A DNA stretch of 64,000 nucleotides, from contig NZ_CDCE01000034.1 in assembly GCF_000819805.1 (NCBI RefSeq), positions 838 through 64,837 on the forward strand, written 5' to 3'. Below the pieces are notes generated by a model, which was not told the DNA's origin, did not search any database, and saw only the letters and a list, made by a program, of their open reading frames with translations. Below are positions 1 through 6,608 of the stretch, in pieces (within the stretch, counting starts at the first letter, position 1; the number at the start of each line of letters is the position of its first letter). Source of the stretch: Aeromonas diversa CDC 2478-85 (GTDB lineage: Bacteria; Pseudomonadota; Gammaproteobacteria; Enterobacterales; Aeromonadaceae). The translations under genes were made by a program, and so were the position numbers.

Positions 1-56
1 CACCCGCCCGATGGCGTCTCACACCCGCCCGATTTTTTACTGTTTTGGCAGGATAT

Positions 57-287
57 TCAGGATATCTCAGGATCCCCAGTCGGTGTAACCATCCGCTTTA
101 TGCGGACGGTTACACCTTGCCATGCTACGCATTCGGCCAGAGGCCGATGATTGAACGCCAGGGAAGGATCTAGCCCCTTAAGCTGACTGAGGGGGAGCTC
201 GTAGGAAAGTGCACGGAAACTATGTGTAAAGTTATTGGGTTTAGCAAAGTAAAGTATGTGTTCTTGAGGTGTAATGCGCTGTTTCAT
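57..287 (-). CDS. Hypothetical 76-aa protein (weak)
   Basis: An open frame of 76 codons from an ATG at 285-287. I recognise no family, see no clear Shine-Dalgarno in front of the ATG, and see no signal peptide or membrane segment. It lies at the very edge of the accessory region, so it may be a remnant of a degraded gene or not coding at all. The direct repeat CACCCGCCCGAT (1-12 and 22-33) lies just beyond its 3' end. Confidence 0.25.
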   Translation of the reverse strand: MKQRITPQEHILYFAKPNNFTHSFRALSYELPLSQLKGLDPSLAFNHRPLAECVAWQGVTVRIKRMVTPTGDPEIS

Positions 288-415
288 ATGTATTTTAATC
301 TGTTTTTAGATCTTTTCCTGGCGTAAGTTCATTACTTAACCCTATGTATGGCGATAACAGCCATTTCCTATTGAGTCTCCACGAGAGATGCAAGGCTGAT
401 CTGAGGGCAGGATGT

Positions 416-455
416 GTGAAGTTAGCTAACCGGCAAGCCGGTTAACTCTCTTCAC
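416..455. repeat. Long imperfect hairpin
   Basis: Two 19-nt arms (416-434 and 437-455) are complementary at 16 of 19 positions around an AA loop; the central AACCGGC/GCCGGTT and the outer GTGAAG/CTTCAC blocks are perfect. No T-tract follows, so it is not a canonical terminator. It could be a protein-binding palindrome or the end of a lost element. The surrounding 288-505 has no recognisable gene. Confidence 0.5.
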
Positions 456-505
456 TGTCCCTTATTCGCACCTGCGGCGCTCAACGTACTTCCTGCCCTG
501 CGGGG

Positions 506-514
506 CTTGTCATC
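506..514. repeat. 9-bp target-site duplication, left copy (IS copy 1)
   Basis: CTTGTCATC abuts the left inverted repeat of the first IS element and recurs exactly at 1551-1559 after its right end. A 9-bp duplication is typical of the IS903 group of the IS5 family. Confidence 0.9.
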
Positions 515-1550
515 GGCGTTGTTGATCAAATCCGTCGTTGGATAGTCGTTCCCCATCCCGTCGATGGCCACTCAATGCACTGGCTGGCGAACAGGCATAC
601 CAAGCCCTATCAGCTTGTTCATCACCTTCACGCCAGCCAGGATTTCGCCCACCTGGGCGTTGTAGCTGCGCAGGCTCAGCTTCGGCCCGATGAGTTGCTT
701 GAACCGGTACATGGCGGTCTCGGCTATCGAGCGCTGGTGATAGCCGGCGTCTTTCTTCCATTGCTTCAGTTCACTAGACTTGAGCGCCGTCACCGCCTCG
801 TTACGGGGATGGCCCTCTTCCCACGGCGCTGCATTTTTTCTTGGCGGTATGGTGGCTTTCGCCCCCTTCTTCTTCAGTAGCTGTCATACGCGCCATCGGC
901 ACTGACCTGTTTTCTCTTGCGTCGCAAGGGGTTGAGCAACGTCGGTAACACCTCGTTATCAGCCACCGTCTCCAGGCTGGCTTCGGCAGCAATGACCGCA
1001 TGGGTTGTGGCATCCACCGCCAAGTGGAGCTTGCGCCACATTCGTCGCTTCTCCTTGCCGTGTTTGCGAATTTTCCATTCGCCTTCGCCATAGACCTTGA
1101 GGCCGGTGGCATCAATGACCAGGTGAGCCACCGGGCCTTGGCTGGGGAGTCGGTACTTGATGTCGACGGTCTTGGCGCGTTTGCTGATACAGCTGTAGTC
1201 CGGCGACTGCAAAGGCACCGCCATCAGCTGGAACAACGAGTTAATGAAGCCTTCCAGGGCGCGCAGCGGCAGCTTGAACAAGCCTTTTAGCATCAGGGCC
1301 GTCTCAATGGCGGTGTCACTGTAGTGGAACCCCCGCCCTCGGCGGCCATGGTGGCGCTGGCAATGCCACTGCTGAATGGCTTGTTCGTCCATCCAGATGG
1401 TCAACGAACCACGTTGCACCAGGGCTTGGTTGTACTGTTGCCCGTTGCTTATCTTGTGCTTGGACTTGCCCATCAGATGTTCTCGGAGACTGCGCTACAG
1501 GATCAGATCACCGAGATGACAGATAGTTCCCCGATTTGAGCAACAAGGCC
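515..1550 (-). mobile_element. IS903-group IS5-family insertion sequence, copy 1 (defective)
   Basis: A 1036-bp element bounded by imperfect inverted repeats starting GGCGTTGTTGATCAAAT (left) and, read inward, GGCCTTGTTGCTCAAAT (right), flanked by the perfect 9-bp duplication CTTGTCATC. It is collinear with the intact element at 1927-2983 but carries a 16-bp internal deletion in the transposase and several substitutions. Both elements point the same way, but each has its own target duplication, so they arrived independently and do not form a composite transposon. Confidence 0.93.
572..1473 (-). pseudogene. IS903-group transposase, frameshifted
   Basis: The N-terminal part (start 1473) reads in frame to the second catalytic Asp region (SADGAYD) and then shifts frame. 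Compared with the intact copy, 16 bp are missing near 888-889, between CAGTAGC and TGTCATACG. The C-terminal part with the YHQRSIAE motif and the VRQPVH end continues in another frame to 572. Active transposase is therefore unlikely, though the ends could still be mobilised in trans by the intact copy nearby. Confidence 0.92.
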
Positions 1551-1559
1551 CTTGTCATC
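1551..1559. repeat. 9-bp target-site duplication, right copy (IS copy 1)
   Basis: CTTGTCATC directly after the right inverted repeat; identical to 506-514. Confidence 0.9.
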
Positions 1560-1622
1560 TCTAAGCTGGTGATCACAAACTTTGTTTAATCGGGCAATCG
1601 CGCGGTTATAGCTCCGAGCTCA

Positions 1623-1808
1623 TCAGGCTTTGTTCCCTCTACGCGCCACTTCTGCTCGCATCTTGGCTGATGACTCGGCCATATCTCGACGAAGTGCAGC
1701 GAGTTCATGGGCGGTTAGTTTCCGAGCACCTGTGCCTGTAGTATTGGCTTCGAGTAGCAAGGCTTGGTCTGAGCCATTGCCAGCTTTTGCGCATTTTTTT
1801 CTACCCAT
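1623..1808 (-). CDS. Small hypothetical protein between the two IS copies
   Basis: A 61-codon ORF starting with ATG at 1808. The product is rich in Ala, Arg and Lys, with a Lys-rich start (MGRKKCAKAG) and a likely helical C-terminal half with alternating acidic and basic residues. No family recognised and no signal peptide. A TT-rich stretch upstream could be promoter-like, but I cannot assign one. It is the only plausible gene in the 367 bp between the insertion sequences and may be a surviving piece of the pre-insertion locus. Confidence 0.4.
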   Translation of the reverse strand: MGRKKCAKAGNGSDQALLLEANTTGTGARKLTAHELAALRRDMAESSAKMRAEVARRGNKA

Positions 1809-1917
1809 GTTTCACCTTTGACCCTTAGTTCTCAAAAATACGTTTATTGATAACGAAAATGTGGCTAGCGTTACGCTTGGTCACAAATACGTGAATGGTA
1901 TTAAGCACTTATCTAGC

Positions 1918-1926
1918 CCCGTGAGT
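1918..1926. repeat. 9-bp target-site duplication, left copy (IS copy 2)
   Basis: CCCGTGAGT immediately before the left inverted repeat of the second IS; repeated exactly at 2984-2992. Confidence 0.92.
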
Positions 1927-2983
1927 GGCGTTGTTGATCAAATCCGTCGCTGGATGGCCGTTCCCCAACCCATTGATACCACTCAATTCACTGGCTGGCG
2001 AACAGGCATACCAAGCCCTATCAGCTTGTTCATCACCTTCACGCCAGCCAGGATTTCGCCCACCTGGGCGTTGTAGTTCCGCAGGCTCAGCTTTGGCCCG
2101 ATGAGTTGCTTGAACCGGTACATGGCGGTCTCGGCTATCGAGCGCTGGTGATAGCCGGCGTCTTTCTTCCATTGCTCCAGTTCATCGGCCTTGAGCGCCG
2201 TCACCGCTTCGTTGCGGGGATGCCCCTCCTCCCACAGCGCCGCGTTTTTTCTCTGCGGTATGATGGCTTTCGCCCCCTTCTTCTTCAGTAGCGCATGACA
2301 GGCCTTGGTGTCATACGCGCCATCGGCGCTGACCTGTTTTATCTTGCGTTGTAAGGGGTTGAGCAACGTCGGTAACACCTCGTTATCCGCCACCGTCTCC
2401 AGGCTGACTTCGGCAGCGATGACCGCATGGGTTGTGGCATCCACCGCCAAGTGGAGCTTGCGCCACACTCGTCGCTTCTCCTTGCCGTGTTTGCGAATTT
2501 TCCATTCGCCTTCGCCTTCGCCATAGACCTTGAGGCCGGTGGCATCAATGACCAAGTGAGCTACCGGGCCTTGGCTGGGGAGGCGGTACTTGATGTCGAC
2601 GGTCTTGGCGCGCTTGCTGATACAGCTATAGTCCGGCGACTGCAAAGGCACCGCCATCAGTTGGAACAACGAGTTAATGAAGCCTTCTAGCGCCCGCAGC
2701 GGCAACTTGAACAAGCCTTTTAGCATCAGGGCCGTCTCAATGGCGGTGTCACTGTAGTGGAAACCTCTCCCTCGGCGGCCATGGTGGACCAGGCAATGCC
2801 ACTGCTTAATGGCTTGTTCGTCCATCCAGATGGTCAACGAACCGTGTTGCACCAGGGCTTGGTTGTACTGTTGCCAGTTGCTGGTCTTGTGCTTGGACTT
2901 GCCCATCAGATGCTCTCGGAGACTGCGCTACAGGATCAGATCACCGAGATGACAGATAGTTCCCCGATTTGAGCAACAAGGCC
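1927..2983 (-). mobile_element. IS903-group IS5-family insertion sequence, copy 2 (intact)
   Basis: A 1057-bp element with the same terminal inverted repeats as copy 1 and a perfect 9-bp target duplication, CCCGTGAGT. It encodes one full-length transposase on the minus strand. It lies 77 bp before the start codon of the cassette at 3061, so it has probably separated that operon from its original upstream region. Joining the flanks across one copy of the duplication restores the presumed pre-insertion sequence. Confidence 0.95.
1983..2906 (-). CDS. IS903-group IS5-family transposase
   Basis: A full-length 307-aa DDE transposase that cuts and joins the ends of its own element. Visible catalytic features are the first Asp in VIDATGLK (D121), the second in SADGAYD (D195) and the Y-(2)-R-(3)-E signature YHQRSIAE (Y252, R255, E259), as expected for IS5/IS1182-type enzymes. 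Relative to copy 1 it carries one extra Gly-Glu pair (YGEGEGEWK rather than YGEGEWK) from a 6-bp tandem expansion. Start ATG at 2906, with the gene filling nearly the whole element. It is probably functional, since all three catalytic motifs and both ends are present. Confidence 0.95.
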   Translation of the reverse strand: MGKSKHKTSNWQQYNQALVQHGSLTIWMDEQAIKQWHCLVHHGRRGRGFHYSDTAIETALMLKGLFKLPLRALEGFINSLFQLMAVPLQSPDYSCISKRAKTVDIKYRLPSQGPVAHLVIDATGLKVYGEGEGEWKIRKHGKEKRRVWRKLHLAVDATTHAVIAAEVSLETVADNEVLPTLLNPLQRKIKQVSADGAYDTKACHALLKKKGAKAIIPQRKNAALWEEGHPRNEAVTALKADELEQWKKDAGYHQRSIAETAMYRFKQLIGPKLSLRNYNAQVGEILAGVKVMNKLIGLGMPVRQPVN

Positions 2984-2992
2984 CCCGTGAGT
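2984..2992. repeat. 9-bp target-site duplication, right copy (IS copy 2)
   Basis: CCCGTGAGT directly after the right inverted repeat; identical to 1918-1926. Confidence 0.92.
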
Positions 2993-3060
2993 ACTAAATC
3001 GATTGGGAGATGTCTGCGATTTCGGTAGGATTATAAGTGAATTTGTGAGGACAAAACCCA

Positions 3061-4791
3061 ATGAGTAGATCAATGGCTAATGAGGGGATACAGGTAGATG
3101 CGACGGAATTGGCAACGCAGCTCCGTACTCGCGGCTTGGTGCGTACTATTGTGGATCTGGAGTGTTGGCATCTGAATGGTAACGCCTCCGAGTTGATTGA
3201 GACGATCGCACATATATTAAATACCACAGACGCGCCGCCGATTGTTTTTTATATCGAAGACGCGCTTGAGGAGTTGGATAGATCGCGACTTTTCCTTGTC
3301 GAGAATGTTCTATGCGATTTGATTCCCCTTCTGAACGTAGAACAGGACATCATTCACCTATTCATCATGCATTTGCTTGATGCCGGTTGTGATGGCGCAC
3401 TGATTGCCTCGTTTGGGGAGTGGACGAAAAAAGACTCAAAGCGGTCTGAAAAAGTCTATAAGTCAGCACGTAATGGTGATAACCTCGCGCTGCGTCTGTT
3501 ATCCACGGTGCTCCTGATAAATTCTGATGTGGATGAAAGCATCATTTTCGCGAAGGCTCATAAGCAGGAGGCAAAGCTCGCGGCTATATCGGCTTTGGGG
3601 TCTATGGAGCTAGGAGATCGCTACTCTGAGGTGATCGACATCCTGTTCCAGTGTGCGTCTAGCGAGGATGAGGACATCTGCCTTCGATCAATAGAAGCCG
3701 GCTATCGTGCTGCTGCAAAGCGAAAAGCATATGCACCAGTTGGTTTCGAAAAGCGGCTCGAACAAATCCTTTTTACACTTAGCCCATCTACTATTCACTT
3801 TGCGGTAAACCTCTTGACGCGTCACCGAGAGAGCCTCACAGAAGATGCCATTGTTCTGTGTCTTGGCGCTGCGGCCCACGTTGATCCAGATAACGCCAGC
3901 ACACTCTCTCTCATCGACCATGCCTTATACCAACTCGTGAGCGTTGGGCGTACTGAACAGGTGATTCCTTTACTTAGTGAATTGATCGATCGTTCAAAAG
4001 GACGCATTACGTTTGATTCGCTTCAGAGTACATATCATGCGCTTAATCAAGCAGGCTATGATGTGCTTGGTAGTGCAGTGGTGTACTGGTTGCTTAATGC
4101 AGGAGCATACACTCGCAAATGTTTGGCGTACAAAGTGTGCGGGGTTGGGAACGATGTACCATCTTTCTCTATACCCTCGTCGTCACTGCCATCAGACCCA
4201 TCGGATCAGCTATTCCTTTGTCGTAAGGCTATTGGTTGGTTCTTCATTGATCCTCTAGCTGTGGTTACCATATTGTTAGCGGTGCTTCGCAATGGATCTC
4301 CGGACATCAAAAATGATGTCCTCGAGCTTATCTATGATCCCTTACTACTGAGCTATGGCGGCAAGTTGAAGAGTTATCTTGAGCAGTGTGTCGTCGAAGG
4401 GGGGGGAAACAGCTCAGGCCTTGCCGAATTGCTCGCACGCAAGACTGCGCTTGATGACGCGCTGGAAGGCATTGAACGTTTGGTTGAACTACACCCCAAC
4501 GAAATGCAGCGTGAAGTGGAGCGAGTTCAATGGCACGAACAGATGGAGCGTAGTATCCCGCAGGGGCGTCGGAAATCAATATTTGATGATATTTTCACCA
4601 ATCAATACATCCTTTACGGACGCTCGTCGTTGACCTCGGTCCATACCGGTGAGGGCAAAACTAATCTCACTGAGATAGAGATGACATCATTTTCCATTAC
4701 GTCTGAGTTGCCCCTGCTCAATATTGTTGACCCAATTGGCCTTGACCACATGCTTTTTAATTTCAGACTGGAGCAACGGGAATCTCGATGA
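3061..4791 (+). CDS. Helical-repeat protein, first gene of putative defence cassette
   Basis: A 576-aa protein of no family I can name. It looks almost wholly alpha-helical. From about residue 60 to 460 it shows repeating amphipathic helix pairs with Leu/Ile/Val/Ala periodicity, as in HEAT- or TPR-like solenoids. There is no signal peptide, Walker motif or nuclease motif. Start ATG at 3061 has GAGGA about 9 nt upstream; a second ATG at 3073 is possible. Its stop overlaps the next start (ATGA at 4788-4791), which implies translational coupling with the nuclease-like gene. A solenoid beside a nuclease and an ATPase suggests a scaffold or recognition subunit, but that role is inferred only from context. 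Codon use is AT-richer than the core genome downstream. Confidence 0.8.
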   Translation: MSRSMANEGIQVDATELATQLRTRGLVRTIVDLECWHLNGNASELIETIAHILNTTDAPPIVFYIEDALEELDRSRLFLVENVLCDLIPLLNVEQDIIHLFIMHLLDAGCDGALIASFGEWTKKDSKRSEKVYKSARNGDNLALRLLSTVLLINSDVDESIIFAKAHKQEAKLAAISALGSMELGDRYSEVIDILFQCASSEDEDICLRSIEAGYRAAAKRKAYAPVGFEKRLEQILFTLSPSTIHFAVNLLTRHRESLTEDAIVLCLGAAAHVDPDNASTLSLIDHALYQLVSVGRTEQVIPLLSELIDRSKGRITFDSLQSTYHALNQAGYDVLGSAVVYWLLNAGAYTRKCLAYKVCGVGNDVPSFSIPSSSLPSDPSDQLFLCRKAIGWFFIDPLAVVTILLAVLRNGSPDIKNDVLELIYDPLLLSYGGKLKSYLEQCVVEGGGNSSGLAELLARKTALDDALEGIERLVELHPNEMQREVERVQWHEQMERSIPQGRRKSIFDDIFTNQYILYGRSSLTSVHTGEGKTNLTEIEMTSFSITSELPLLNIVDPIGLDHMLFNFRLEQRESR

Positions 4792-6494
4792 AACTTGTCG
4801 TGTTGCACTATTTGCGCTCGCTTCGGGAACGTGACGAACTCGACGCCATTTTGCCCGATCTCTTGGCTGAGAGTGGGTTCGAAGTTCTCACCCGCCCCCG
4901 CCGTGGTACGCGGCAAGCCGGAGTTGATGTCGCTGCTGTGGGTCCCAATCGTGACAGTGGCGGTGATCGCAGCCTGTTTCTGTTTACAATCAAGTCCGGC
5001 GATCTGACACGAGAGCATTGGGATACTGGCCAACAAGCCGTGCGTCCATCGCTTAACGAGATATTGGATGATTACATCCCGAATCGTATCCCGCCCCATT
5101 TAGCGAGTCTGCCGGTCGTTATATGTGTTTGCATGGGGGGAGAAATGCGCGAAGACGTTCGCGCTCAGTGGAGCGGTTTTTGCCGGAAGAACGAGACAGT
5201 TAACATTCATTTCGCCGAGTGGAACGGAGATCGCCTTGCAGATCTGATTCTCAGCGGTATGTTACGCGCGGAATTAATTGAGAGCGAGAACCGGGGACTG
5301 TTTCAGAAGGCGCTAGCGATGCTTGATCAGCCTGATGTCGCCTATCGGTATTTCTCCCACTTGCTCAATGCAATCTTCACTAAGCCGAAGGACCAGGCAG
5401 AGTGCACACGCCAACTGCGAAAGGCCTATCTGTGTCTTTGGATACTCTTTGTATGGGCTCGCGATGCCGATAACCTTGAGGCTGCGTATCGAGCATCTGA
5501 ACTAGTGTTGTTGCGCAGCTGGCCACACTGCGATAGCACTCATCTGCGCAAGGGGCAGACGCAACAGGAGCGACTGGTTCATTTTGATCAGGTCGTGCAG
5601 CTTCATATCATCATCGCTCGCCTTCTTCTCGTCGATAAGATAGGGCTGTTCGCTGATAAGCGTTTTGCGCTTTCAATGGCCGTCAATTCACGCAATGCGG
5701 TTGACATCAATCTCACACTATTTGAGATGCTGGGGAGGTTGTCTCTTCATGGACTATGGTTGGATGTCCTCAGTGTCGGGCAGGACGAAGCATTTGCGAG
5801 AGCGATGCATGAAGAGGCGGATAAAGTACTCAATATAACGATCGGAATGATAAATGCGAACCCTACGCTTGCCACCCCTGTTCGTGATGATTTCGCGATC
5901 GAACTAGCTCTATTTATGCGTCTCGCAGATGTGCGCGGCCGTCTTTCTAATGTCGCTAACTATATCCGTGGCATGTCAGATCTTCTGTGCAACGGGCTGA
6001 TGAGTCGGCAGCACTATCCAACACCTATGACAGATTATCGAGATGTTATTTCCCATCCCAGAGAGCGTAGCGACACATATTTTGAAGAGAATACAAGAGC
6101 TGGGATTCTATACACCTTTGTGCTCGCTTGGCTTGTGATGATCGGAGATAAGGAACGTGCAGAGCAGTTACGCAGCACGTTGCTGGAACACGCCCCACAT
6201 ATGACACACCAGACCTGGGTTCCTGACGGTCAAACAGATAAGATTTTCTGGGATGGTAATCGAGAACATGGCCTGTCAGTGCCAGGTTTACCGCTCGATA
6301 AGTCTATCGAAGCCGTCTTTGAGCTCATCAATCGGGTAATGAAGGCTCACCCATTACATGAGCGAGTAAGCGCAGTGAAAATGGGTTTGACCCCTATATT
6401 CCTTATGGCATGCCGTCATTATCGCATGCCTGTGCCACCACATATTTGGCGAGACCATAAGCGTGATGCTCCTAACAGTATCGCTACAGATTAA
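4788..6494 (+). CDS. PD-(D/E)XK-like nuclease with long helical C-terminus
   Basis: A 568-aa protein. The first 110 residues resemble the Mrr-like restriction endonuclease fold: a helix with E28, then RQAGVDV carrying D47, then a strand ending FTIKSGD with K69. In the classical motif the residue two before the Lys is Asp, Glu or Gln; here it is Thr (TIK, 67-69), so activity is not certain. From about residue 165 to the end the protein appears helical with no motif I know. It overlaps the preceding gene by 4 nt and is followed by a 114-nt gap before the ATPase gene. It would be the DNA-cutting effector, or a DNA-binding relative, of the cassette. The fold assignment is by eye. Confidence 0.75.
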   Translation: MKLVVLHYLRSLRERDELDAILPDLLAESGFEVLTRPRRGTRQAGVDVAAVGPNRDSGGDRSLFLFTIKSGDLTREHWDTGQQAVRPSLNEILDDYIPNRIPPHLASLPVVICVCMGGEMREDVRAQWSGFCRKNETVNIHFAEWNGDRLADLILSGMLRAELIESENRGLFQKALAMLDQPDVAYRYFSHLLNAIFTKPKDQAECTRQLRKAYLCLWILFVWARDADNLEAAYRASELVLLRSWPHCDSTHLRKGQTQQERLVHFDQVVQLHIIIARLLLVDKIGLFADKRFALSMAVNSRNAVDINLTLFEMLGRLSLHGLWLDVLSVGQDEAFARAMHEEADKVLNITIGMINANPTLATPVRDDFAIELALFMRLADVRGRLSNVANYIRGMSDLLCNGLMSRQHYPTPMTDYRDVISHPRERSDTYFEENTRAGILYTFVLAWLVMIGDKERAEQLRSTLLEHAPHMTHQTWVPDGQTDKIFWDGNREHGLSVPGLPLDKSIEAVFELINRVMKAHPLHERVSAVKMGLTPIFLMACRHYRMPVPPHIWRDHKRDAPNSIATD

Positions 6495-6608
6495 ACTATA
6501 TCAGCTTCTGGAAGCTTGCTAATCGAATGAGCGTGTAAATCGTGAGGCTGTAGTTTTCAGGAAAGGGCCAGTTTTATTAGGTCAGAGCTACGGGAGTTTG
6601 CTTGGATA

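Noticed and set aside
416-520. Integron attC-like site
   Set aside because: The palindrome lacks the RYYYAAC/GTTRRRY pairs at attC spacing and no integrase is present.
515-2983. Composite transposon formed by the two IS copies
   Set aside because: Each IS has its own perfect target duplication, so they inserted separately.
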